This document shows positions 1-10,511 of a DNA stretch of 44,669 nt, in pieces; position 1 is the first letter of the stretch; each line of letters starts with the position of its first letter. Origin of the DNA: Gnetum montanum. Taxonomy: Eukaryota > Streptophyta > Gnetopsida > Gnetales > Gnetaceae. The position numbers and the translations under genes are program-made. The DNA lies in the NCBI GenBank assembly GCA_015680685.1, contig MNCI01030210.1:10483-55151 (forward strand), in the 5' to 3' direction. The notes under the pieces are model-generated. The model was given only the letters and a program-made list of their open reading frames with translations. It did no database searches and was not told where the DNA came from.

Positions 1-1219
1 TAAGGCCCTTTCTCACTTCTTTCTTCTCCATGTCACTCTCCCTAGGATGGTGGTGACTCTTTGTGGAGGCATTCTTATTGCTTCAAGAGGATGGATTGGC
101 CAAGTGTATTGATGCGAGGTCATTGAGTGTGGCTAGTTTGAGTCTAGATTTGAAATGAGTTCTACTTAGTTACATTAACCATAACATATACAAGGGACTT
201 TACAAAACTTTGCTTTTGGGATTCCATTCCATTTCTATTCTCCATCTTTCTTTCCATTTTCCACCTCATTGCTAGTTTTATGATTAGTCCATATCTTGGT
301 TGATGCATTGTTCTTCCTTGGTAAACTCTTGTGGGTAAGTTTTTAAATCTTGCTTCCAAATGACATTCCTAGAGCCTACAAACTCTTTGTTTTGTGGGTT
401 TGTCAGGGCATAAAGGGCATGAGCCCACTTTGGGGAGGATCCACTAGCATTTCTTTTTGATGCAATTGTTAAGTTCTTTTCCCTAAACATTTTCTACAAT
501 CAATCATTTCTCATTTCATCCCCATCTTTGACATCCACATTATTGGCTTTGTCGTTGTTATTTTTCCCATATTTCTTATTCCTTATATTTTTCCATCTTA
601 TTGCTACCAGAGGTTTGCTCTTAGTCATGGGGGCCTTGCCACAAATTCTTTAATTTCTCCATTATATTACTTGCCTAACCCCTACACCTTGGGCAATTAT
701 CAGTAATAAACCTCTAATCCAATTTCTGCCATAACCACAACCTAGCCAATGCACTTTATATCGAGGCAAGATATCAATTGCATTGTGGATTACTTATCCT
801 TGTTCATTCGTAACTATGTTGTGTGTGCATATGGCAATGACACGAACTATGGACTGGAATAGGAGGAAGCGCTCAAGATGGACTAAAGCTGGAACATTTA
901 TGCTGGGAACAAGTTTGTTCGCATGGCTATGGATAAACAATGGAGGGCACAATCTTGGCATTGGCAACAACACACCTCATTTTGTTTTCTCCATCTTTCT
1001 CTTGAAGTTGTCAAGTGAAGGTCTGGATGTCATCTATGTATAGTATTCACCACAAAGGTTGTGAACACTAATGTTGTAATATGTTTGTCAATCTGTTTAC
1101 CGAGCACTTTGAGTTTATTATTCCCTATGGCTATTAGTTCTCATTCAGTCAATAATCCCATACCTTTCCAATATTTTGTAAGGAACTTGAGGATGAGTTT
1201 TCATTCAGTTGCGGGGGTA
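1..1219 (+). mobile_element. 3' internal tail of an Athila-like element (copy A)
   Basis: No coding sequence is recognised here. The stretch is assigned by similarity to the 3' interior of copy B. The phrase CTTTGGGGAGGATCCACT occurs near 428 and again near 5212. The phrase AATAATCCCATACCT occurs near 1151 and near 6940. The phrase GTTTTCATTCAGT followed by a GGGGGTA run occurs just before 1220 and just before 7025. In both places the G-rich run directly abuts an LTR start, as a polypurine tract should. The element's own 5' part lies outside the window. The short open frames in it look random. Confidence 0.6.
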
Positions 1220-2044
1220 TGATGAGCCACAATATCATGCCTACAATATCATGTTCATGATATTGTGGCCTTCCATGCAATATCACGTATGCAATATCAT
1301 AGCCTGCCTCATTGCCTATAAATAAGAGGTGGGCGCACTTGGTTTGCATAGTTAGTCTTAGTCCGTTACCCAAACTCTTGCCTTTTCTCCCTCTCAGAGT
1401 TAGAATTATTTTTGCATGCCCATAGTAGGAGTCATAAAGTGAATGAATCTTTATTTGAGCATTGTGTACTTGGGCACATCTTGTGTACAGCAATAAAGAT
1501 GAACTTTTTGATAAAAATTACAGCATTCAGAATAGATTAATTAATGTTAATTACTATTACTTAATGTTTTCCTTAGTTAATTAATGATTCTCTCTCACCC
1601 TACAACTCTCCTATGTAAGCACACATAGTGTGATCACTTCGGGCATGCGTGTAACACTTGGTAACCCTGTAACAATTAGCATTTAGTAATCCTAGTAGTG
1701 TTGCACTGGTTCAAGATGTGTACGACAAGTGAGAACGAATACTGGTGTAGGATCAGTTAGAGCCTAGTTAATAAGTAGTCAAATTAAATTATTTACTTAG
1801 TTATCTCTCTCATCCCTTATTAGTAGTAGGACATAAAAACACATAAAAAGTATAAAAATCATACGCCTCATGTTTACTTAACCATACAATTTTGACATAC
1901 AAGTAAGCTTGGGAAGATAACGATTGATCAACCCATTCTTATTCCACAAAGGCGCATAAGCACTTAGTCCTTGGAATTCAACCAGATCATGCGTGGATGC
2001 TCGTATTCGTATGGTTGAGTGTAGGGATACCTCACCACTCATCA
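1220..2044 (+). mobile_element. LTR of Athila-like element, middle (shared) copy
   Basis: The LTR starts TGATGAG and ends CTCATCA, so it has 7-bp terminal inverted repeats. It is homologous along its length to 7025-7909. A TATA box lies at 1317-1324. A G-rich tract lies immediately to the left and a PBS immediately to the right, so this LTR serves as 3' LTR for copy A and 5' LTR for copy B. Compared with the right LTR, many CG dinucleotides are changed to CA or TG, as expected from deamination of methylated cytosine. Length is 825 bp. Confidence 0.85.
1231..1324 (+). promoter_or_regulatory. U3 palindrome array plus TATA box
   Basis: Five copies of a GATATC-like core (AATATC or GATATT) start at 1231, 1245, 1259, 1279 and 1293, mostly 14 bp apart. 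Copies two and three form a near-perfect 24-bp palindrome at 1243-1266. The TATAAATA box starts at 1317, 24 bp after the start of the last core. The right LTR has the same last-core-to-TATA distance. Confidence 0.7.
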
Positions 2045-2045
2045 T

Positions 2046-2066
2046 TGGTGCCATTTCTGGAGATGG
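2046..2066 (+). other. Primer binding site of Athila-like copy B
   Basis: TGGTGCCATTTCTGGAGATG begins one base after the LTR end. It resembles the tRNA-Asp type PBS known for Athila-group elements (TGGCGCCGTTGCCGGGGAT), and most differences are C-to-T or G-to-A transitions. The position fits exactly. The tRNA assignment is an inference. Confidence 0.7.
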
Positions 2067-2185
2067 TGCTAGTTATCTAGATTAGTTATATCATACAAGG
2101 TTGTTGTACAAGAATTAATGATATATCTTTTAGGAAGAAATAATTACAAAAAGTCACATAAAAATTCACAAAAAATCTCAAAACC

Positions 2186-3913
2186 ATGCCTCTTCTACAA
2201 GACTATAATAATGCCATACCTAGTGAGGAAATTCATTGGAGAATCAGTGAATTAGATGACAATGAAGATTGGAGTACACAATCCAAAGTGGGGATTTCTT
2301 ATAAACATAAACAAATGAAACATCATCCCAACACACAAAAGCATAACTTACCTGATGACGATGAACCCCTCCTGGCCACTACAAGCCTAACGCAGATACA
2401 AAAGGCTATTTGAATCTCCTGTAGGCATCATAAAGAGAGTTGTCTACCCAAGCTCGATTTAATCAACTTCCCTAATTTCTTAGGAGGCTATGACTTAGAT
2501 CTGCATCAACATTTACAAGTCTTTTATGATGCCTACGCATGGAACAACATTGATAATAGTTGGCAAAAAATCAAGCTCTTCCCTATGACATTTGTTGGCC
2601 AAGCAAATCTATGGTATAGATCATTAAAACCAAATTCAATATGACATTGGACAATAATGGTAGAAGTATTTAATGAAAGATATCAAACCTATGCAAGAGT
2701 GTCAGCCTTGAGGAAACAAATCCAAGAGTGGAAACAAGCAAAACATGAACCCTTGGACATGGCCTTAGAAAGATATTATGCACTGTTAAAAAACTGTCCA
2801 GGCCATGGGTTTTCCAAGGAAAGGCTAATGTACTATATCATTGATGGGCTTCGTGATGAAACAAGAGAGACCTTAGGAATGTATGCCCAAGGTCAACTAT
2901 ACGAACAACAAATCCATCAATTCTAAGAGCTTGTTAAGCAGGTAGCAAAATAAGAAGGAGAAACGGCTAGATGGGAGAGTGTTGAAAAACATCAACGGAA
3001 CCAAAATCTCAACTTAACAAAGGTCCATGATCATAAAAAGGAGAAATCAACCTATCATAAGGAGAAAGAACCATCTTTGCTGATACAACAATCATTAGAA
3101 GAAGTCGAGGCAAAGATCAATAAGATGTTGGAATGGACGTATAAAAAGTGTAGAGAATTTATCGATATTATTGGAGATAGATTTTTGATAACCCAAGAAG
3201 CAGGACGAAACATTAGACATTCAGAAAGAAGGAATGATCGAAATAAGAGCTCAACTACCAATCATACGTATGAATGCAACATATTCCTGTACGATCACCC
3301 CAAGGGTCAATGCCCAATATTGTTACATTTACATGAGCATTGGGGAAACATGCTACATCCCAAGTTCGTACAGAGATACTGTGTTTGATCACAGTGGAAA
3401 CAATCCCAGTCATGGGGGAAACCACCCTTAAACTGGAGACACCCTTCATATCATCCGAATCCAAACGCTTATCTAGTTCAACATCCTATTTCCCCAAATG
3501 GGTCAACATACTCTATCTCACCAGATTACCGTTCTCCTCAATACTATTAGCCCATGTCATCAACACAACCACCACCTTATGCACCTTATACTCCTCCTAA
3601 CTTTCAACATTCTCATTTTTTCCCTTCTTCTACATCGCCACCAATTGTTCCGAAGGTGTCTGCACCATAGCAACAACCCACAAACATTACTTGTGCTACT
3701 ACTTTCAACAGCAGTGAGAGACCTCAACAAAATTGAAGGCATCCCTTCTTTAGAAATGATCCTAGGAAGGGACAACAAAAGTCTAAGGCCACTGCATCCT
3801 CCAACTTAGCACAATTCCCACACTATGGTGCACCCTTATCTTCGAACCCAACGCCTCATGTAACTCCCATCAGGGCCACCAACTCACACTCCAATAATCA
3901 TACGGCCCAATGA
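2186..3913 (+). pseudogene. Athila-like gag pseudogene
   Basis: A single reading frame of about 575 codons runs from ATG 2186 to TGA 3911-3913, broken by in-frame stops (for example 2411, 2642, 2924 and 3386) but without a detectable frameshift. The capsid region (about 2480-2930) has the gag signature of a conserved WYRSL, then the hydrophobic WTIMVEVF, then LLKNCPGHG, close to the CPxHGL motif typical of Athila gag. Around 3274 a CX2(C)X3HX4C zinc knuckle can be read in which the second Cys is Phe. The C-terminal third is rich in Pro, Ser and Gln. The protein would form the retrotransposon particle. No protease, reverse transcriptase or integrase follows, so the copy is non-autonomous as well as dead. 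Confidence 0.8.
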
Positions 3914-6069
3914 ACATAGGAATGGAGAGAGAAAACCCAATCTTTGCATACCATCTTCTGGTCACAAACATCATAGTGGATCAACTCTTCACCCAGGAAC
4001 CACATCTTACAAATTGGCCCACTATGCTTACTATAATCAAGTGTGTGAACCCTGATGGGGTAAATATGACCCAAGCCAAATATTTTCAACATGCAAGGAT
4101 CCTCATTTTCCATTTATTAATCACCGATTAGTTATGGGGGATATCCCCCATCCTAATAATAAGAAAGATTAATAACTTTTTTTTATTTTCTTTAATTTTA
4201 CAACTTTTTGTTTTCCAGTTGTTCATTTTTCAATTTCTTGTTTTATCTTTTTTGTCTTTTTGTCCTTTTATGTTTTTTTATATATAAGTAATCTTGTCTA
4301 TGAATAAAACACTCATGTGGATCATTGGTTTAGGTGTGTTCTATGTTATCAAGTCTCAAGTGATCAATTATGTGAATAGTAAGCCCATTACACCCACTCA
4401 TCCAGTCTACAAATAATAGGTTCTGTTTGAGGGTACAATGATATTCTTAACATTTTTAAAACTTAAAATTAATTTTGTGTTCATTGTACCCAGAATGAAG
4501 AAGAATGGATCAAGAGAAAATGATTAGGATGTGACATCAAGGGGACTTGTGGATTCTCTTTGGTGATGTCTATGGTAGTTATTATGCAACATGGTTGTAC
4601 TAAGATCCTTGTAGATCTAACAAAAATGGGAGTAAGAGTAATCAAAAGGGCACTCAAAAATCCAATGCTATTCTAGGGGGTCCCACTAGAAAGACATGCA
4701 CCCATGCCTGAAGGTTGGCAGCTTCTCTGGATTTAGTTTTTCAAAAAAAAAAGAGAGAAAAAGAAAGAAAAAGAAAAAGGAAGTGCCACAAAACAAAAAT
4801 CACTCCTCCCCTGAATAAAACGCCAAGTGATCGTACTCCTTGTTGTTATGGTACTTTTATAGTTTCTCATCATGGGCTGAAACAATGCGATGTCACTAAT
4901 TAGACAAATGGACTTGATCCTAATCTTGGAACGATGGGTTAATGACACGTTAATCATGCTTTTCATGCAAGATTCATTGTGCCCTGGGTCAATTACCTCA
5001 TGTCCCAATCTCTACGATCCCTTCTATGTTTCGTCTCATCTCACTATTCATGTAATTGTAGCTTGTGTCATGTGTAATGTAGAATTCTTACCTCATTTCG
5101 GTGATATTTACATGTGTGTGTTTTGTGGAATCAGTAGATTACATTTAACCCTTCTAGTATCCATGGACACTTTTAAGTGTGGTTACACAAGGGCATTATA
5201 GGTTGGAACCTGCTTTGGGGAGGATCCACTGGTGTAATCTTTTGTAATTTTCACCTATGACATAGCTCACACACACCATTTATTACCCTCAGCGTATTGT
5301 TCATGATATTCTTTCCCTTATTACTATTCCTCCAATTCAACATTCCTATGAATCATCACATAGCCTTTTTCTCTACCATCCAAGGTCCTTATTGATAAAT
5401 CCCACACCATGATAATTTTCGTGCCTTCAGAACTAGTTGAATTACCCTAGAACCCTTTAACAATCATCCAGATGTCCTTAGTTTACGTCGTTTAATTTTA
5501 AAATATATATATATTAAATTCGGTACATTCTCTAAGTGTCCTAACTTCGATGAAAATATATATATGTGACCCCCCTATGCTAATCAACATCATTTGCAAC
5601 TGTTCATGCAGGGGAAGTTTTTTAAATTCCTCTCTACGACTTGTGATTATCCATCCCTTGCTTTCATATCCATAACTCGCTCATTGGTGCTCCGATTTTC
5701 ATTCTGTTTGAACCTACTTGAACCCGGAGTGTTCAACTTAGTCATGTTCAGCTTAGTCATGGGGAAGGGGCACACGTTGAATAGCGCATAAATTTTTTTG
5801 AAATTCATCATCGCCCGAAGGACATATTTAAGGGTAATTAGTTGCAAAATTAAGAATAAAATGTGTCAAAAACAATTTCATCCCCTTAGCTATACCAAAA
5901 AATTAACTTTGGAAACCACCTAAGCAAAGAGGACTCAACATTATAATATTTTGACGACATGTTCTTCCAATAATTAACATCACATAGAAATAAAGTAAAT
6001 CTATTAAGGCAAGCAGTAAGGTATAACCTAACTTTGGTAACAACCTTACTAATGATTGGTCCCGTGTGA
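3914..6069 (+). other. Non-coding interior of Athila-like copy B
   Basis: No gene can be supported here. There is a T-rich stretch (about 4165-4280), a purine tract (4743-4782), two TA microsatellites (about 5500-5512 and 5558-5566) and the shared phrase CTTTGGGGAGGATCCACT near 5212 that also occurs in copy A. In an autonomous Athila element pol would lie between gag and this region. I find no reverse transcriptase, RNase H or integrase motif in any frame. Confidence 0.55.
4743..4782 (+). repeat. Polypurine tract
   Basis: About 40 bases of A and G only, of the form A10 GAGAGAAAAAG repeated. It is simple sequence and could act as a secondary polypurine primer, but that is a guess. Confidence 0.6.
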
Positions 6070-6075
6070 TTGCAG

Positions 6076-6584
6076 ATGACCTTGAAACGTAGACAACAGG
6101 AAGGTCCTGCTCAAGGTGTGATCAAACAACCTAGGAGAGGTGAAGGACAAGTTCTTGCCAAACAACATGCAGAGCAGGAGGAAAAATCATTTAGTATCCA
6201 TCAAGAAGACCTGCTACTGTACAATCAAGGCAGGCAAAAGGAGGAGCTACTGCAGCATCTAAACAGGGACGATATCTCACGTTACCCCAAGATTGTGTTC
6301 AGACCATCCATGAAAGGTTCATATTCATTGGAGTGATTATGGAATTAAACTTTGGACCTTTTGTAGAATTTGCTCCGGAGGCCGTTAGGGATCACCTCAA
6401 AGGGTTCCCATTATGGCCTACCCTGTCTGAAAGCAGTGCTTGGTACTTAGGGGGAACATACCAATTTTGGCACAATAAAGAAGAAGGCACTATTGTTAAC
6501 AATTGTGGTGTGACTATTGATTTCTCTGTTCAAGCCATTTCGGAAGTATTAAACCTTCCGAATATAGGGCTAAAGGTTGCTTAG
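6076..6584 (+). pseudogene. Accessory ORF remnant, plant retroelement type
   Basis: Two overlapping open pieces are offset by one frame near 6330. The first (ATG 6076) is charged and Gln/Lys-rich. The second reads through FGPFVEFAPEAVRDHL, a YQFWHN segment and IDFSVQAISEVLNLPNIG. This resembles the 'putative plant transposon protein' domain that often sits between pol and the 3' LTR in Athila-type elements, where a V.FS..IN..L.LP motif is typical. The ATG lies directly after TTGCAG, a good 3' splice site, which would fit expression from a spliced RNA. It is truncated and frameshifted. Function is not known. Confidence 0.45.
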
Positions 6585-7024
6585 ATCAACTGGACACTTT
6601 CATAATCAAGCAACTTAATAGAATGTTGACAGAGAATAAAAGGGTGGTGGAAGAAAAAGAGAAGGCTGACTAGGATGCCTCTATGGCACAAGCACAAACT
6701 TACATGTGCGCCAAGGCACTCAAGGACTTACAAGAGGAGAAACTCCAAGACATACTTCAACACCATCAAATCCCATGATCTAGAGTGCAAGAAAAGGGAA
6801 AGACACCCATGGAGGAGCCACCACCACCAGGAACCATATGAGTTCCATCCAATTTTGTAATCATAGGATTTTCTTTTGTGTTGTGTCTCAATTTTGTTCT
6901 GACTCCATACTATGGCATGAATGCATTCTAGCCAGTTAATAATCCCATACCTATCCTCTGTGTAATCAATGGAGTTTGTTCTCACTTTAACTTGAGGACA
7001 AGTTTTCATTCAGTCATGGGGGTA
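6585..7024 (+). other. 3' untranslated part and G-rich tract before LTR
   Basis: No open frame is supported. The stretch shares AATAATCCCATACCT and GTTTTCATTCAGT with copy A. It ends in a GGGGGTA run (7018-7024) directly against the TG of the LTR, the position expected for the polypurine tract. Confidence 0.55.
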
Positions 7025-7909
7025 TGATGAGTCATGAATTGCTGACAGTCGTGATATCGCACCCATGATATCGCACCTGTGATATCGCATCCATGATCTC
7101 ACTACCGATGCGATATCGCGTACGCGATATCGTAGCCTAGTCGTGATATCGCATACGCGATATTGTAGCTTGTCTCTTCATCTATAAATAAGAGGTAGGC
7201 AGATCTGATAGACATCTTTTTAGTCAATCTTAGTGTTAGATTTTTGTTCTTTTTTCCTCTCAACCCTTTTCCTCCTAGTGTATGCCCATAGTCTGGTGAA
7301 TGTAATTGTACAACATCCTTTATTTGAGTGTGATGTACTTGGACACGCACATGACCGACAATAAAGATCGAGATTACTTCATCATTGTAGCATTCACTTA
7401 GATTAATTATTTAATTAATTTTTATTTACTTCTTTCCTAGTTAATAACTCTCACCCTTATCTCATGTTAAAATGTGGAATGAGTACGACTTGATTACAAG
7501 CATTTAAGTGTGACTACTTGGTAACCCAGTAGCGTACCTAGGATCTGCACTTGGTAATCCCAGTAGTAGTCATGCATGAAGTCCAAGATGTGTACGGATA
7601 ATCAATGAACGGATGCTCATCACACTTAGGCTAGTTTAGATTCTCTCACCCTCTCTCTCCTAGATTAGTGAATATTACTTTCCATTGCCTTCAGGAGTAG
7701 CATTAGATTAGAAACCACATCATACACCTCACTCTAGACTAAACCATATGTGACAAAGATAATACTAGTCCAGGTGGGAAGACAACGAACTGCAACCTAA
7801 GGCTAACTGTCTAGATGCCACAACTAGTCTGTCTACGGAGTTCTATCGGATCGTGCGTGTAACGCTCGTATTCATATGGTTGAGTGTAGGGGTACCTCGC
7901 CACTCATCA
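7025..7909 (+). mobile_element. 3' LTR of Athila-like copy B
   Basis: The LTR starts TGATGAG and ends CTCATCA, 885 bp. It matches 1220-2044 through U3, TATA, R and U5, including the ends (GGTTGAGTGTAGGG.TACCTC). It keeps far more CG dinucleotides than the left LTR, so it is either younger or less methylated. No target-site duplication can be tested because the left end of the chain is outside the window. Confidence 0.85.
7053..7190 (+). promoter_or_regulatory. U3 array of eight GATATC palindromes plus TATA box
   Basis: Cores start at 7053, 7067, 7081, 7095, 7112, 7126, 7145 and 7159; five of the seven intervals are exactly 14 bp. Six are exact GATATC; 7095 is GATCTC and 7159 is GATATT. Positions 7111-7132 are a perfect 22-bp palindrome joining two CGATATCG units through GCGTACGC. 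TATAAATA lies at 7183-7190, 24 bp after the last core start. Confidence 0.8.
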
Positions 7910-8181
7910 GATGTTCATAAAAACCTCTCAAAACATTTGTTGTTTTAAATCATCATTTTTTATTAGTAGATTGCATCTTCAATAACATCCTAATATGTCA
8001 TAAAAATGGATATAATCCTCAAAACCATATAGACCATTTGATGTGAAAGGAAGATTCACTTTAAAATTGAGAAATTCATAATATGTAGCAAGAGTTTTAA
8101 CCCTTTTCATGTTATTAAGAACCTCCTAAAATGTTAGTTGTTTTGGATCATAACCTTTTTTATTGGTAGACTACATCTAAA
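7910..8181 (+). repeat. Diverged direct duplication beside the LTR
   Basis: About 70 bp at 7910-7981 recurs at 8109-8181. Shared pieces are GTTGTTTT followed by ATCAT, then TTTTTTATT.GTAGA.T.CATCT. Identity by eye is about three quarters. No gene is visible. Confidence 0.55.
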
Positions 8182-8769
8182 GTGAAGAAGGAATAAAATG
8201 ATGCCTAAAACTAGATAATGTTCAAATTTCTTGAAGTGTATGCAACCACATCTAACACTTAATGAAGCTGACCAAGATCTCCTAATAGCATTACCAATCT
8301 ACCCTTAAAGATGTCAATATGCTTTTCCTTAATCATGTATAAATGTTCAACAATAGCCAAATAATAACTAAACTAATCTCATCTATTATTATATATGGCA
8401 CATGCTTTATAAGGTTCTACATTAACATTTTTTATGATGTAGAGAACTCTCTATATTGTCATACACCAAGCTTGAATGTATAATTTATGGTCATCATACT
8501 AATGTTGTATGTCAAAACCCTTGTAAGCACTAGAGCGAATAATAAATTTTGATAAAAATCACAAATATTTCTAAAAGCATTGCAAAGTAGTCAATGAAAA
8601 ATGATATTCTTGTGCTTACTATTCTTTGAATTAGTATTGTTAAATGAGAAATACCTTCATCTTCATTCTAAGATACTATGAAGTAAGTCATTATAGTTTT
8701 AAAGTAGTTACTCTACTTCAAGTCAAGATTCTTTGAATCAAAGGTGACATAGTTAAAAATACTATAATT

Positions 8770-8852
8770 AAAAATTATTTTTCTAACAAATTTTATTTTT
8801 TACTTCATAAAATATTTTTTTAAAAATTAAAATTTTAGTTAGAAATATTTTA
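8770..8852. repeat. AT-rich imperfect palindrome
   Basis: The left arm contains ATTTTTCTAACAAATTTTATTTTTT. The right arm has its approximate reverse complement, around AAATTAAAATTTTAGTTAGAAATATTTT. The arms pair over about 30 bases with a short A/T loop. It may be a foldback element remnant or a chance AT-rich hairpin. Confidence 0.45.
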
Positions 8853-9140
8853 CCAAATAAATTCATTTAGAAACTTTATAAAGTATTTTTGGTGAGGTTT
8901 ATTAAATTTAAATAAGTATTGATTTTTTTTTAAAAAAAAACTTACTAGAAATGTTATTTTAAAGATTTTATCATCTCTTTGTATGAGTGGTAACCTCCTT
9001 GTTTAAACATGCTTTTAAAATTTTGATTTATTACTTATATACTTTACTTATTTTTTGAAAAATTATCATTCTACCACATTTCATCTTATTTATTTATTAT
9101 ATACATCTTAACATCCTATGGAACTTCCTCTTCTTTGTTT

Positions 9141-9660
9141 AGTTAGTTTTAGAGAATTTATCTTTATTAACATTGAGCTAGTTTTAGAAAATTTGAGTTA
9201 TTTTTAGAAAATTTAGTAACTTTGATTTTAGACAACCTATCATTTTTTATTTTTTCGATGATGCATTAAGTGTAATAACAAACCTTTCTTTAATTCAAGT
9301 GGGGTTTATCTCACTTGAGTGAGCTTGTGGGCTTTTAAGAAATTTATTTATTTTTAATTATATACATTATTGTAGAGTACATTCTCTTGGAAATTTTAAA
9401 TTTTTTTCCTATATCTTTAATGCTTTTAGAAATCTACACTTAGTTTAATAAATAAAGGCATCAAGTTGTTTATTTTAGGGATTAGATGCATGGTTGAGTT
9501 TGTTAGCATCAAGTTGTTTTTAGAAGATTTATTTATTTTAACAAGATTGACATATTAAACCATACCTTATTTTAAGAAAATTTATTTTGGTTGTAGAAAT
9601 ACTTCTAGAAAGTTTATTTCTTTATTAAAATTGAGTTGATTTTGGAAAATTTAATTTAAT
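9141..9660 (+). repeat. Dispersed AT-rich repeat family
   Basis: A motif close to TTTTAGAAAATTTATTT recurs about eight times. A longer module, TTTATTAA.ATTGAG.T followed by GATTTTRGAAAATTT, occurs near 9158-9205 and near 9615-9645. This is low-complexity sequence with no coding content. Confidence 0.4.
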
Positions 9661-9732
9661 TGTTTTAGTACAGATAACATATTAAGCGTGACAAACAAAG
9701 CCATAGGCGGGTGAGTTAGTTGGTGAGTTGAT

Positions 9733-9845
9733 AGCATTGACATATTATATGTGTGACATAAAGGTCTTACGAAGTTGAGTGGGTACCATGTGCTAAATTG
9801 GCATTATTAACATATTATGTGTGACAAAAAGGCCTTAAGAATTGA
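9733..9845 (+). repeat. Two diverged copies of a roughly 50-bp unit
   Basis: The phrase GCATTGACATATTATATGTGTGACATAAAGGTCTTACGAA (first copy, near 9733) recurs in altered form near 9801 as GCATTATTAACATATTATGTGTGACAAAAAGGCCTTAAGAA. The spacing is about 68 bp. Confidence 0.55.
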
Positions 9846-10166
9846 CTAGGCCCCAGGTATCAATAAGGGTTGTGCTACCAACCCTAAGTTCCCTTGCCTT
9901 AAAAAACAATAATAATAAAAATAAAATGTGATGACAAAGCCTCTGAGAATTAATGAAGAAGGCCTCATAGAACTTTGTGTTAACAACATAAAACATGACA
10001 TAGCACCATTGATAATTGATGTGGGCCAAAATAATATAACATTAGATAGCATAAATTCAAACATCTTCTTCACTAATGACCTTTGCACATGTTTGGCTTA
10101 TGTGAGCTAAGTTTTGTCTTGTATGAACTCTAATGCAATGGTCACATCAAACTCATATCTTTGTAA

Positions 10167-10387
10167 TATGCACATGGAGAATTCACATGAGCTTTATCTA
10201 GTTAACCTCCTACTATGATGTGGAGAATTTTTGGACCACAAAATTTAAAAATGTTTCAACTAGAGAACTCAGCATAACAATGGTTAGTAAACTCATACCC
10301 ATGAACTATTGAGTGAACCATGAGTTTTTTTTATAATAAACTCATTGTACAACCTTACTTGGTAGTTGAGAACTCTCCATGTGCATA
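10167..10387. repeat. Inverted repeat, possible foldback element
   Basis: TATGCACATGGAGAATTC at 10167-10184 pairs with GAACTCTCCATGTGCATA at 10370-10387, 17 of 18 positions. AACTCAT-like words occur many times inside and outside the arms. A MITE-like element is possible. No terminal duplication was found. Confidence 0.45.
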
Positions 10388-10511
10388 AACCCAGGATAAT
10401 GTAATGAGTTCATTAACAAAGTAACTCATTGCAAAGTTGTAAAGTTGTTATAGGAGATGTCTATGTAAGCAAAACCAAGGAGCACTTTATTCAAAACCAA
10501 ATTCTTAAACC

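Larger units (their letters stand above)
8182..10166. other. AT-rich unassigned DNA
   Basis: No coding region is supported on either strand. It contains the repeats listed separately (8770-8852, 9141-9660, 9733-9845). A short stretch at 9850-9930 has an ACCAACCCTAAGTTCCC phrase followed by A-rich sequence (AAAAAACAATAATAATAAA), which could be the tail of an old SINE or LINE copy. That reading is weak. Confidence 0.5.

Noticed and set aside
783-1043. 86-codon plus-strand frame
   Set aside because: No recognisable domain; the equivalent part of copy B is not open.
9850-9930. SINE-like tail with a box-B-like phrase
   Set aside because: No box A, no clear start and no target duplication.
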